This document shows, one piece after another, positions 55,162 to 63,709 of a stretch of DNA of 64,000 bases (position 1 is the stretch's first letter; each line of letters opens with the position of its first letter). The translations under genes and the position numbers were made by a program. Location of the stretch: positions 478,956 to 542,955 of the forward strand of contig NZ_LIVV01000003.1 of the NCBI RefSeq assembly GCF_001905825.1. Direction: 5' to 3'. The notes under the pieces are model-generated. The model did not search any database, was not told the origin of the DNA, and saw only the letters and a program-made list of their open reading frames with translations. This DNA comes from Streptomyces sp. CB02009. GTDB lineage: Bacteria > Actinomycetota > Actinomycetes > Streptomycetales > Streptomycetaceae.

Positions 55162-56028
55162 TCAGGCGGTCGCCGTGAGCCGGCGGACCCGCTCGGCGTC
55201 GCACGTGCGCGGACAGGTGATGCAGGTGTCCTCGGGGCGCAGCGTGTAGAAGAAGCAGCAGGTCGCGCGGTCGCGCGTGGCGCGCGGGGCGCCGTCAGGC
55301 CCCTCGGTGCCGGTCAGTTCGCGGAACCCCGCCGCGCCGGCGTAGGGCTTGTACGGCTTGGCGGTGCCCGGCATCAGGAGGTCGAGCTCGGCCATCGCCC
55401 GCCGCTCCTCGTCGAACAGGGTGCCGATGTACCAGAGGCCCTCGACGATCTCGTCCGTGGCCATCCCCCACAGGGCGCGGCGGCCGCGCCGCATCCGCGA
55501 GCCGAAGCCGTCGAGGATCGCCTCGAAGTGCTCGGCGAGCGAGGCGCGCACCTCGGCCCGCAGCGCGTCCTCGTCGGGGACCACCCGGGCGCCGGGGAGG
55601 GACGCCGCGGGGTCGCCGGGCAGGCAGGCGAACTCCTCCACCCGGACGGCCATCCGCCCGAGCGCCCGCTGGAACGACACGTTCCGTGCGGGCAGCCGGG
55701 GCACCCTGCGGTCCAGGAACCAGGGAACGGTGACGAGGAGGCAGGCGGGCCAGGCGTACCGGTGCAGTCCGAAGCTGGCGACGACGTCGGGACGGGCCTG
55801 GGTGCCGTAGTCGCGCAGCACCTGCGCGTTGTCCCAGGCGAGGAAGGCGTCGAGGTCGGGGCCGCCGGCCGCGAGCTCGTCCGCGCCGACCCAGCCCGCG
55901 CCGCGCGGCAGCCGGTCGCCGTCGGCGTGTTCCTCTATCCGGAGATGGGGGAAGACCTCGGCGAGCCGGGCGTAGGCAGCCGCGACGGGCGAGGTCGGAG
56001 AGGCGGGCAACAGGGCGGGGACGGTCAT
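55162..56028 (-). CDS. FhuF-like (2Fe-2S) iron protein
   Basis: The 288-aa protein carries the FhuF-type C-terminal cysteines in ATCCFFYTLRPEDTCITCPRTC (CC-x10-C-x2-C), which bind a [2Fe-2S] cluster in ferric-siderophore reductases. The N-terminal two thirds are helical and match siderophore-reductase-like proteins. It should reduce ferric siderophores in the cytoplasm and release iron. An iron box overlapping the upstream region predicts iron-dependent repression. ATG 56028 (MTVPALLP) is used; GTG 56037 is an alternative. It is divergent from the GntR gene. Confidence 0.86.
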   Translation of the reverse strand: MTVPALLPASPTSPVAAAYARLAEVFPHLRIEEHADGDRLPRGAGWVGADELAAGGPDLDAFLAWDNAQVLRDYGTQARPDVVASFGLHRYAWPACLLVTVPWFLDRRVPRLPARNVSFQRALGRMAVRVEEFACLPGDPAASLPGARVVPDEDALRAEVRASLAEHFEAILDGFGSRMRRGRRALWGMATDEIVEGLWYIGTLFDEERRAMAELDLLMPGTAKPYKPYAGAAGFRELTGTEGPDGAPRATRDRATCCFFYTLRPEDTCITCPRTCDAERVRRLTATA

Positions 56029-56053
56029 GCGGACCACCGAATCGCGAGCGTTT

Positions 56054-56072
56054 GAAGGTTAGCCTTACCTTA
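56054..56072 (-). promoter_or_regulatory. Predicted iron box (DmdR/IdeR type)
   Basis: The minus strand reads TAAGGTAAGGCTAACCTTC, matching 15 of 19 positions of the Streptomyces iron box TTAGGTTAGGCTAACCTAA. It is 26 bp before the FhuF-like ATG, where a bound repressor would block transcription when iron is ample. Confidence 0.75.
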
Positions 56073-56222
56073 CCCGATTCGGAGTCGCCTCTCACCACCG
56101 GCCGCGACCCTCCGACCAGCGAGGCAGTCCTCACACCCCTGATGCCGGTCCGTTCGCCTATGGTGCACAGAGGACCCGCGCGACGCGAGCCGGGCCCGGC
56201 ACGAGGCCGCAGGAGGACCCGG

Positions 56223-57128
56223 GTGGAGCAGGGCGCAGCGCGCGAGCGGGCGACGGAGAGACCGTCCCCGCCCTTCGGCGACGCCGCCCGGGGCCCGGAG
56301 GAAGCCGCCCGGGTGCCGGAACAGGCCCGCTCCGAGTCCGCCCGGGGCGAGCACACCCACGGCGAGCCGGCCGCCCCCGGCGCCGCCCCGGCTCCCGGTG
56401 CCGCCGCCGCCCCGGCTTCCGGCGTCGCCTCCGCCGCCGCTTCCGGCCCGGCTCCCGTTCCCGCGCGTGCCGCCGTGCCCGCGGCGCGTACCGCCCCCGC
56501 CGCCCGTGTCGTACGGCACTCCGTCCGCGGTCAGATCCTCGACGCGCTCCGCACCGCCCTCGTCGGCGGCGAGCTCGTGCCCGGCGAGGTGTACTCCGCC
56601 CCCGCCCTCGGCGAGCGGTTCGGCGTCTCGGCCACCCCGGTCCGCGAGGCCATGCAGCGCCTCGCCGTCGAGGGCGCCGTCGAGGTCGTGCCGAACCGCG
56701 GCTTCCGGGTCACCGAGCGGACCCCCCGCGAGCTCGCCGAACTCGCCGAGGTCCGCGCGCTCATCGAGGTCCCCGTCATGCTGCGGCTCGCCCGTACCGT
56801 GCCGGCCGGCCGCTGGGCCGAGCTCCGGCCGCTCGCCGAGGCGACCTCGACCGCCGCGGCCCGGGGCGACCGCGCCCACTACGCGGAGGCCGACCGGGCC
56901 TTCCACCGGGCGGTCCTCTCCCTCGCGGGGAACGAGCAGCTGCTCGCCGTCGCCGACGACCTCCACCGCCGCTCCCAGTGGCCCCTGATCAGCGCGCCCG
57001 TCGTGCGCCACGGTGTGCTCGTGGCCGACGCCGCCGAGCACACCGCCCTGCTCGACGCCCTGACGGCCCAGGACCTCACGGTCGTCGAAGCCCTCGTCCG
57101 CGAGCACTTCACCGGCTCGAACGCCTGA
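56223..57128 (+). CDS. GntR-family transcriptional regulator (FadR type)
   Basis: GTG 56223 follows AGGAGGA at five bases, which fixes the start; the ATG at 56160 lacks such a site. The 301-aa protein has about 100 residues of Glu/Arg and then Ala/Pro-rich low-complexity sequence, then a winged helix (VRGQILDALRTALVGGELVPGEVYSAPALGERFGVSATPVREAMQRLAVEGAVEVVPNRGFRVTE) and an FCD ligand-binding domain with the helical AELRPLAEATSTAAARGDRAHYAEADRAFH. The ligand is unknown. The divergent iron box region is close but belongs to the FhuF-like gene. Confidence 0.9.
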   Translation: MEQGAARERATERPSPPFGDAARGPEEAARVPEQARSESARGEHTHGEPAAPGAAPAPGAAAAPASGVASAAASGPAPVPARAAVPAARTAPAARVVRHSVRGQILDALRTALVGGELVPGEVYSAPALGERFGVSATPVREAMQRLAVEGAVEVVPNRGFRVTERTPRELAELAEVRALIEVPVMLRLARTVPAGRWAELRPLAEATSTAAARGDRAHYAEADRAFHRAVLSLAGNEQLLAVADDLHRRSQWPLISAPVVRHGVLVADAAEHTALLDALTAQDLTVVEALVREHFTGSNA

Positions 57129-57378
57129 CCGTCCGGCCCGCCAGGGTCGATGGTCATGCCAACCGGCGGAGTCGCGGGGGGAGTCGGGAACGCCCCTCCG
57201 GCGTCCTCCGGCTTCGGCGACGGCACGCTCACCGGCGGCGACCCCGACGCCTCACCGCGTCGCGTACCCGTCGACGCCCCAGGAAGACCGTCCCCGCGAC
57301 GGGGCGGTCACAGGGGCCCCGCGCCCATTAAGGTCAAGGGCGACAGCCGCCCGTACCGCGTCGCCCGTGAGGTGCCCC

Positions 57379-59055
57379 ATGCCGTCCGCGACCCCGTCCC
57401 CTGCGGACGGAGGCCGACCCGTCACCGGTACGGAGACCGAGGCCACCGCCCTGCTCGGCTGGCTCACCGATCCCGAGGCGCCGCGGCTCTGCCTCGTCAC
57501 CGGCGCCCCCGGCAGCGGCAAGACGGCTCTGCTCGGCTGGTTCGCCAAGCACGGCCCGCGAGCCGGCCGGCCGCGCCGCCGCACGGCCCGGGTGCTCGTC
57601 CCGCTGGCCGGACAGAGCGCCCTCGGCGCGACCTGGACGATCGCCGACCGCCTCGGCGTGGTGGCGCGGTCGCCCGGCGACCTGGTGCACGCGCTCGCCA
57701 CCAGCGAGGCCCGGCCCGCCGGCCGTGCCGTCCTCCTCCTCACCGATCTGCACGCCGCCGCCGAACCCGCCGCGCTCACCGATCTGATCGCCGAGCTCGC
57801 GGGGGTCGGCCGGGTCCGCCTGGTGGTCGAGGCCCGCAGCGGCACCCCGGCCCCCGCCGCCCTGCGCACCGACCGGCGGGTCGCCGTCGTGGACCTCGAC
57901 GGCGAGGACGGAACCCCCGGCCACGGCGCCCCCGAGCGGGCCCGGCCGCTGCCGGACCTCTCCGACCCGGTCGGCGTCTGCACGGCCGACCCGCTGCTCG
58001 TCACCACGGCGTACGTCACGGGGGCGGCCGCCGCCGGACTCCCGGGCACGCTCGACGGCCCGGAGGTGCCCGGGCGCCCCGGTGAGAACGCCGCCGAGGA
58101 CCACGGCGGTCTCCGCGCCGCCTGGATGCGGGCCGGCCAGTCCCTCTGCCGCGAACAGGCGCCCGCAGAAAGGGCGTTGGTGCTGCTGTCCGCGCTCGGC
58201 GACGGTGCCGACCCGCGACTGCGTCCCGCGCTCGCCGAACTCGCGGAGGGGTCGCCCTGGCGGCTCCGCTGGGCCCGGCACCGGGGCGACCTGACCCCGC
58301 CCTGGCCGGGTCCCGTCACGGTCCTCGGGGCGGCGGGCGGCCCGTTGGAGGGGACGCTGCTCGTCGGCGACCGCACCGGCGCCGTACGCCTGCTCCACGA
58401 GGCCGACGCGAGCCCGGCGGGCCGCCTCGCCCACACCGTGCCCGGCCGGGTCACCGCGCTCGCGCCCGCGCCCGACGGCACCGTGCTGCTCCTGGACGAC
58501 CGGGGCCGGCTGCACACCGTACGGGGGACGACACCGCGGGCGCCGTATCTGGAGCGCCTCACGGAGGCGGTCTCGGCGACCCTGGCCCGTCACCCGGGAA
58601 CGGCCCTCGCGGCGATCGCGGGCTCGGTCGTGGTGGGGGACAGGCTCGGCTCGGTGCACGCCTTCGGTCTGCGGGGCCTGCACCAGGCCGCCTCGCACAG
58701 CGGCCGGGTCACGGCGGTCGCGGCGGTGGACTCCGAGACGCCGTTCGTCTGCTCCGGCGGCGCCGACGGGACCGTCCGGCTCTGGACCCCGGGCCGCGAT
58801 CCGCGCCCCGAGCCCCTCGCCGAACGGCCCTCGCCGGTGATCTCCCTGCACGCGACGGAGACCCCGCACGGTCCGCTGGTCGCCGTCGCCTGGGGCGACG
58901 GCCTCGTCGAACTCCACCGCCCGGAGGGCGGCCCGACGCTCTCGTTCCGCCCGGGCCCCCCGGTCCGCGCGGTCGCCGTCACGGGCGCCGGCTCCCTGCT
59001 CATCGGCACCGACGAGAGCCTGGTGTGTCTCACCCCGAGGCGCCCGTCCTCCTGA
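57379..59055 (+). CDS. P-loop ATP/GTP-binding protein with beta-propeller C-terminus
   Basis: The 558-aa protein has a P-loop GAPGSGKT (residues 42-49) with a STAND/AAA-like NTPase region up to about 200. The second half has repeating blade-like segments such as LLVGDRTGAVRLLHEA, GSVHAFGLRGLHQAASHSGRVTAVAAV and CSGGADGTVRLWTPGRD, which resemble WD40 repeats. ATG 57379 follows GAGGTG. It may act as a signalling NTPase. The TPR gene that converges on it is a possible functional neighbour, but that is only proximity. Confidence 0.78.
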   Translation: MPSATPSPADGGRPVTGTETEATALLGWLTDPEAPRLCLVTGAPGSGKTALLGWFAKHGPRAGRPRRRTARVLVPLAGQSALGATWTIADRLGVVARSPGDLVHALATSEARPAGRAVLLLTDLHAAAEPAALTDLIAELAGVGRVRLVVEARSGTPAPAALRTDRRVAVVDLDGEDGTPGHGAPERARPLPDLSDPVGVCTADPLLVTTAYVTGAAAAGLPGTLDGPEVPGRPGENAAEDHGGLRAAWMRAGQSLCREQAPAERALVLLSALGDGADPRLRPALAELAEGSPWRLRWARHRGDLTPPWPGPVTVLGAAGGPLEGTLLVGDRTGAVRLLHEADASPAGRLAHTVPGRVTALAPAPDGTVLLLDDRGRLHTVRGTTPRAPYLERLTEAVSATLARHPGTALAAIAGSVVVGDRLGSVHAFGLRGLHQAASHSGRVTAVAAVDSETPFVCSGGADGTVRLWTPGRDPRPEPLAERPSPVISLHATETPHGPLVAVAWGDGLVELHRPEGGPTLSFRPGPPVRAVAVTGAGSLLIGTDESLVCLTPRRPSS

Positions 59056-59089
59056 GCACGCACCGGCGGCGTGGCGTGCTGATGAGCCG

Positions 59090-59119
59090 TCACCAGTGTT
59101 TCGTGTGTTGGTACTTCAC
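59090..59119 (-). CDS. Nine-residue ORF overlapping the TPR stop codon
   Basis: GTG 59119 overlaps the TPR gene stop as GTGA and reads VKYQHTKHW before TGA at 59090. It lies exactly between the TPR stop and a 7-bp stem hairpin (59055-59061 with 59074-59080). The overlap would allow coupled translation. Peptide-receptor systems often put a short peptide ORF after a TPR gene, but a nine-codon ORF can arise by chance. Confidence 0.3.
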   Translation of the reverse strand: MKYQHTKHW

Positions 59120-59919
59120 GTGGCGGGCTGCGGTGTCAGCTGGGCGGCGAGCCAGGTCGGCACGCCGCCCAGGAGGCGGAACAGGCGGCGGGCCTCGGCG
59201 CGCAGCCGCCCCGCCTCCGGTTCGGTCTCGGTGGTGGCGAGAGCGGTGAGGGCCGGGGCCGTACCGACCAGATAGCCCAACTCCTCGCGGATGCGCAGCG
59301 ATTCGGCGAAGCCGTGCCGGGCCTCCGCCAACTCTCCCTCCCGAAGGGCGAGTCCGGCGAGGTGTCGCCAAGTGGAGGACAGCAGCAGCGAGTCGCCCTG
59401 CGCGGTGGCCCCGGCGTGCGCCCTGCGGTACGCGGCGCGGGCCGCCTGCGGGGAGTCGCCGAGGTTCTGCGCGATGAGCCCGCGCCGGAGGTCGAGCAGC
59501 GGCCGGCCCTCGTCGGACGGGGCGATGAGGGCGGCGGCCCGGCCCAGGGCCATGCGTGCCTCGTCGGCCCGGTCGCGTACCCCCAGAAGCGTCGACGCGT
59601 AGGCCAGATAGCCGCGTTCGCAGGCGGCGGCGCCGCGTTCCTCGTCGGTGCCGGCCACCGCCTCGGCCGCCCTGAGCGCGTCCTCCGCGTCGGCCCAGCC
59701 CTGTTCCGTGTAGAGGCAGCGCTCGATCAGCAGCGCGGCCCGTTCGAGTGCGGCGGCCGGTTCGGTCGCGTGGGGCGCGAGGAGCGCGGCCGCGTCCGTC
59801 CAGCAACCCCGGGAGCGGAGACGCCATATGGCGGTCTCCACGGGAGTCTCCTTGCCGTAGGCGAGGGACGGATCTCCGCCGCCCCCTGATTCGGAACCAG
59901 ACATGGCGGTGTCCGCCAC
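59116..59919 (-). CDS. TPR-repeat protein
   Basis: The 267-aa protein starts at GTG 59919, after GGGGAGG by about five bases; ATG 59904 is also possible. After a short Gly/Ser tail it is all-helical, with several TPR-like helix pairs: AAALERAALLIERCLYTEQGWADAEDALRAAEAV, ACERGYLAYASTLLG, GDSPQAARAAYRRAHAGATAQGD and GLALREGELAEARHGFAESLRIREELG. No helix-turn-helix is visible at the N-terminus. It probably mediates protein or peptide binding. It converges on the P-loop/propeller gene. Confidence 0.82.
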   Translation of the reverse strand: MADTAMSGSESGGGGDPSLAYGKETPVETAIWRLRSRGCWTDAAALLAPHATEPAAALERAALLIERCLYTEQGWADAEDALRAAEAVAGTDEERGAAACERGYLAYASTLLGVRDRADEARMALGRAAALIAPSDEGRPLLDLRRGLIAQNLGDSPQAARAAYRRAHAGATAQGDSLLLSSTWRHLAGLALREGELAEARHGFAESLRIREELGYLVGTAPALTALATTETEPEAGRLRAEARRLFRLLGGVPTWLAAQLTPQPAT

Positions 59920-60218
59920 ATTGCCCTCCCCGAGCGCGCCATTGAGCTGTTGAGTGAGACCCGCATCTCAGCACGAAGGGGAGTACGTGGCCAAGAGGTC
60001 AGGTGAAAGAATTCACAAGAGTTCGGCGGATCGGTGTACCGCTGTCCGGACCGTGGCCGAAAGGGCGTCGAAGCCCCGCCGGGCCCGCGATCAGGCCCCG
60101 GCGGGGCCCGCCGGCCGCCCCGGCCGACGGGCCCCCACCGGCCCTGACGTCACTCCGTCGGACTCGCCCGAAAGGGTGAATCCGCGGGGGATCCCCCGGG
60201 TCGTCCGATCAGCTCGTG
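59920..60218. other. Non-coding spacer with hairpin
   Basis: This 299-bp gap contains an 11-bp stem (60073-60083 with 60097-60107, loop 13 nt) likely ending PucR transcription on the minus strand. A GTG at 59987 with AAGGGGAG upstream opens a poor frame with rare AGA, ATT and TCA codons; I do not support it as a gene. A short basic stretch and no clear -10 were found. Confidence 0.6.
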
Positions 60219-61916
60219 TCAGCTCATCCGCAGGGCGAGGAAGAAGTCGAGCTTGTCCTCGAGACGGGACAGATCACGGCCCGTGAGCTGCTCGATCCGG
60301 CCCACCCGGTAGCGCAGCGTGTTCACGTGCAGGTGGAGCCTGGTCGCGCAGCGGGTCCAGGAGCCGTCGCAGTCGAGGAAGGCCTCCAGGGTCGGGATGA
60401 GCTCGGCCCGGTGCCGCCGGTCGTAGTCGCGCAGCGGGTCGAGCAGCCGGGCCGTGAAGGCGCGCCGCACGTCGTCCGGGACGAACGGCAGCAGCAGCAC
60501 GTGCGAGGCCAGCTCGTGGTGGCCCGCGGCGCAGACCCGCCCCGGACGGGCCGCGGCGACCCGGCGGGCGTGCCGGGCCTCCTCCAGAGCCCCCCGCAGC
60601 CCCTCCGCCGAGTGCACGGCGGCGCTGACCCCGAGGGTCAGCCGCCCGTCGTCGGCCAGGCCGGCCGACAGCGGAGCGCGTACGGCCGCGAGCAGCGCGT
60701 CCGCGTGCAGGCCCAGCGCGGTCGCCGGGCTCTCGTCCTCGCTGTCCGGCAGCGGACCCGCGGCCAGCGGGACCAGCGCGATGGCCTCGTCACCGCTGTG
60801 CGCCACGGCGATCCGGTCGGCGGACTCGGCGCCCACGGTCGCCGGGTCGACGAGGATCTCCTCCAGGAGCGCCTGGGCGACCGGTCCGGCGTCCACGGCG
60901 GGGCTCTGACCGGCCTCCTGCTCCCACTCGACTCTGGCGACGACCACCTGCCAGTGCGGGGCCGTACCGAGCCCCGGCAGCAGCACCGGGGCGGCCACCC
61001 GCAGCCTGGCCGCGATCTCGGCGGGCGCCGCGCCCGTCTGCACCAGCTCCAGGACCTCCTGGGCGAGCCGGCGCCGTACCGTACGGGCCGCGTCGCGCCG
61101 GTCCCGCTCGACGGCGATCAGCTGGGTGACGCCCTGGAGCAGGTCGAGCCGGGCGGCCGGCCAGTCGCCCGCGTCCGCCTCGACGGCGAGCAGCCAGTCC
61201 GACAGGACCGTCTCGCGGACGTCGCGGGAGGCGGGGGCGGCGCCCCGGCCGGTGTTGCGGATCGGAAAGAGGGAGTACGCCGTTCCGCCCGTGCTCAGCC
61301 GGTGCGGGCCGCGCCGTCCGGTCCGGGTGGCGGCCAGGTGCTCACCGGCGAGGGTGGCGGCGAGCGGGGCAGGGAGGGGCTCGCCCGCCCCCGCGATCTG
61401 GCGGCCGGTGGGGGAGAGGACCCAGGCCCGCAGGTCCAGGTCGGAGCCGAGCAGGTCGAGGACCACCTCGGGTCCGCCGCCGGCGGGTCCCGAGGTCATG
61501 AGCCGCCGGTGCCGGTCGACGACGGCCGCCAGGTCCCCGGCCCGCTCGCCGGAGACCTGTCGAACAACGTGTTCGGTGATCGTCGCGAACGCAACGGTCT
61601 CGTTCACCGCGAACAGCGGCAGACGATGGCGTGAACACGCCTCTACGAGATCGTCGGGGATGTCGCCGAGCTCGGCCTCGCCCGCCGCCAGGGCGGCGAC
61701 CCCGGCCGAGGCCAGGATCCGTACGAAGGGCTCCGCGTCGGCCTGCTCCCGCAGCCAGGCGAGGCCGGTCAGCACCAGCTCGCCGCCGGACAGGTACCGG
61801 CTGGGGTCCTTGAGGTCCGTCGTCATCACGCCGCGGACGGTGCGGTCCAGCTCGTCCTCGCCGCCGAGCAGGCGCAGCCCGAGCGCGTCGTTCTCCAGCA
61901 GTGCGCGCAGCCGCAT
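60219..61916 (-). CDS. PucR-family transcriptional regulator
   Basis: The 565-aa protein has an N-terminal PucR purine-catabolism domain (about 1-120, with LRALLENDALGLRLLGGEDELDRTVRGVMTTDL), a GGDEF-like middle, and the C-terminal helix-turn-helix CATRLHLHVNTLRYRVGRIEQLTGRDL. PucR activates purine degradation genes in Bacillus. It is divergent from a xanthine dehydrogenase operon, so that operon is its probable target. The start is ATG 61916. Confidence 0.92.
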   Translation of the reverse strand: MRLRALLENDALGLRLLGGEDELDRTVRGVMTTDLKDPSRYLSGGELVLTGLAWLREQADAEPFVRILASAGVAALAAGEAELGDIPDDLVEACSRHRLPLFAVNETVAFATITEHVVRQVSGERAGDLAAVVDRHRRLMTSGPAGGGPEVVLDLLGSDLDLRAWVLSPTGRQIAGAGEPLPAPLAATLAGEHLAATRTGRRGPHRLSTGGTAYSLFPIRNTGRGAAPASRDVRETVLSDWLLAVEADAGDWPAARLDLLQGVTQLIAVERDRRDAARTVRRRLAQEVLELVQTGAAPAEIAARLRVAAPVLLPGLGTAPHWQVVVARVEWEQEAGQSPAVDAGPVAQALLEEILVDPATVGAESADRIAVAHSGDEAIALVPLAAGPLPDSEDESPATALGLHADALLAAVRAPLSAGLADDGRLTLGVSAAVHSAEGLRGALEEARHARRVAAARPGRVCAAGHHELASHVLLLPFVPDDVRRAFTARLLDPLRDYDRRHRAELIPTLEAFLDCDGSWTRCATRLHLHVNTLRYRVGRIEQLTGRDLSRLEDKLDFFLALRMS

Positions 61917-62226
61917 CGTGTCGCCGCCGTTCCTTCGTCAGTGGGTGGTGGGGTTGTCGCGTTGTCGACGGTGGCGTGGGGCCACCGTTTCCAGGGGAAA
62001 ACGGCGAGGTAACTGTTCCCCGCCTTTCGTTCGAATCTACAAGACGACGACGGGACCCAGCCAACTCCTTCATGTTTTCGGTGACTGCACCCGGGCGAGC
62101 GTCGGCTTGTGTACTAGGCCACACACCGCGTTAACAGCACATGAACGTGAAGTCGAGGACCCGGCCGTCCCCCCGGAACCCCTGCGCACGACCCCCGATC
62201 ACCAGAATCACTAGAAGAGAGCCACC
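61917..62226. promoter_or_regulatory. Divergent region between pucR-like and xanthine dehydrogenase genes
   Basis: The 310-bp gap has several symmetrical stretches: ACGGTGGC with GCCACCGT, GGGGAA-N18-TTCCCC, and TGTG (62108-62111) facing CACA (62120-62123) around TACTAGGC. The last is about 110 bp before the dehydrogenase ATG and is a candidate operator. No promoter is certain. The dehydrogenase start has AGAAGAGAG as ribosome binding site. Confidence 0.4.
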
Positions 62227-63117
62227 ATGGACTTCCTTCGCCCCGCCAGCTGGGAGGAGGCGCTCGCCGCCAAGGCAGAGCACCCCACGGCCGTGCCCCT
62301 TTCGGGTGGCACGGACGTCATGGTCGAGATCAATTTCGACCACCGGCGGCCCGAGTACCTCCTGGACCTGAACCGCATCGAGCTGCTGCGTGAGTGGGAG
62401 GTCGGCGAGGAGAACGTCCGCCTCGGCGCCGCCGTTCCGTACACCCAGATCATGGAGAACCTCCGTGCCGAGCTGCCGGGCCTCGCGCTCGCCTCGCACA
62501 CGGTCGCCTCCCCGCAGATCCGCAACCGCGGCGGCGTCGGGGGCAACCTCGGCACCGCGTCGCCCGCCGGCGACGCCCACCCGGCCCTGCTCGCCGCGGG
62601 CGCCGAGGTCGAGGTCGAGTCGGTGCGCGGCAACCGGTTCATTCCGATCGACGAGTTCTACACGGGCGTGAAGCGCAACGCGCTGCAGCCCGACGAGCTC
62701 ATCAAGACCGTCCACATCAAGAAGGCGGACGGCCCCCAGCAGTACTCCAAGGTCGGCACCCGCAACGCGATGGTCATCGCGGTCTGCGCCTTCGGCCTGG
62801 CCCTGCACCCGGAGACCCGGACCGTGCGCACCGGCATCGGCTCCGCCGCGCCGACCCCGATCCGCGCCAAGGAGGCCGAGGCCTTCCTGAACGCGGCTCT
62901 GGAGGAGGGCGGCTTCTGGGACAACGGCAAGATCATCACCCCGTCGATCGCGAAGCAGTTCGCCGACCTCTGCTCGGGCGCCGCCAACCCGATCGACGAT
63001 GTCCGAGGCACCGCCAAGTACCGCCGCCACGCCGTCGGAATCATGGCCCGCCGCCAGCTCGGCTGGACCTGGGAGCAGTACCGCGGCACCGGCCGCACGC
63101 TTGAGGGAGCTGCATAA
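62227..63117 (+). CDS. Xanthine dehydrogenase FAD-binding subunit
   Basis: The 296-aa protein is the medium subunit of a molybdenum hydroxylase. FAD-binding motifs are AVPLSGGTDVMVEINF and ASPQIRNRGGVGGNLGTASPAGD, followed by the CO-dehydrogenase-flavoprotein C-terminal domain. It passes electrons from the Fe-S clusters to NAD+. ATG 62227 has AGAAGAGAG upstream. It is 2 nt from the next gene, so the three subunits form one operon. Confidence 0.94.
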   Translation: MDFLRPASWEEALAAKAEHPTAVPLSGGTDVMVEINFDHRRPEYLLDLNRIELLREWEVGEENVRLGAAVPYTQIMENLRAELPGLALASHTVASPQIRNRGGVGGNLGTASPAGDAHPALLAAGAEVEVESVRGNRFIPIDEFYTGVKRNALQPDELIKTVHIKKADGPQQYSKVGTRNAMVIAVCAFGLALHPETRTVRTGIGSAAPTPIRAKEAEAFLNAALEEGGFWDNGKIITPSIAKQFADLCSGAANPIDDVRGTAKYRRHAVGIMARRQLGWTWEQYRGTGRTLEGAA

Positions 63118-63119
63118 CC

Positions 63120-63707
63120 ATGCGCGTCAATTTCACGGTCAACGGACGTCCGCAGGAAGCCGACGACGTCTGGGAGGGCGAGTCCCTCCTCTACGTCCTG
63201 CGTGAGCGGATGGGCCTGCCCGGCTCCAAGAACGCCTGCGAGCAGGGCGAGTGCGGTTCCTGCACGGTCCGCCTCGACGGAGTGCCGGTCTGTTCCTGCC
63301 TCGTCGCGGCCGGACAGGTCGAGGGCCGCGAGGTCGTCACCGTCGAGGGCCTCGCCGAGTTCGCCAAGGAGCGTTCCGAGCACGCCGGTTGCGCCTCCGG
63401 CGCCTGCGGCACCTCGCTCGACGCCGCCAAGAAGTGGGAAGCCAAGCCCGGTCAGGACTCGCAGACCGGCGAGGGCGTCGAACTCTCCCCGATCCAGCAG
63501 GCGTTCATCGACGCCGGCGCCGTCCAGTGCGGCTTCTGCACCCCCGGTCTGCTGATCGCCGCCGACGAGCTCCTGGAGCGGCAGAGCGACCCGTCCGACC
63601 AGGACATCCGTGAGGCCCTCTCCGGCAACCTCTGCCGCTGCACGGGCTACGAGAAGATCCTCGACGCGGTCCGCCTGGCGGCCGCCCGTCAGGGAGAGGC
63701 GGTCTGA
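63120..63707 (+). CDS. Xanthine dehydrogenase (2Fe-2S) subunit
   Basis: The 195-aa protein has two [2Fe-2S] sets: a plant-type ferredoxin set C40, C45, C48 and C58 or C60 (CEQGECGSC...VCSC) and a helical-domain set C137, C140, C172 and C174 (QCGFC...NLCRC). Between them, residues about 82-121 form an extra segment with C91 and C96 (GCASGACG) not seen in the usual 150-165-aa subunits. It passes electrons between the molybdenum centre and FAD. It is coupled to both neighbours by 2-nt gaps. Confidence 0.94.
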   Translation: MRVNFTVNGRPQEADDVWEGESLLYVLRERMGLPGSKNACEQGECGSCTVRLDGVPVCSCLVAAGQVEGREVVTVEGLAEFAKERSEHAGCASGACGTSLDAAKKWEAKPGQDSQTGEGVELSPIQQAFIDAGAVQCGFCTPGLLIAADELLERQSDPSDQDIREALSGNLCRCTGYEKILDAVRLAAARQGEAV

Positions 63708-63709
63708 CC

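Noticed and set aside
56052..56222. Upstream extension of the GntR gene to 56052 or 56160
   Set aside because: The AGGAGGA site directly before GTG 56223 decides the start, and the extension would overlap the iron box.
59987..60286. Plus-strand frame with a GTG start and AAGGGGAG upstream
   Set aside because: Codon use is unlike the neighbours (AGA, ATT, TCA), the product is Arg/Pro-rich without domains, and it runs into pucR antisense.
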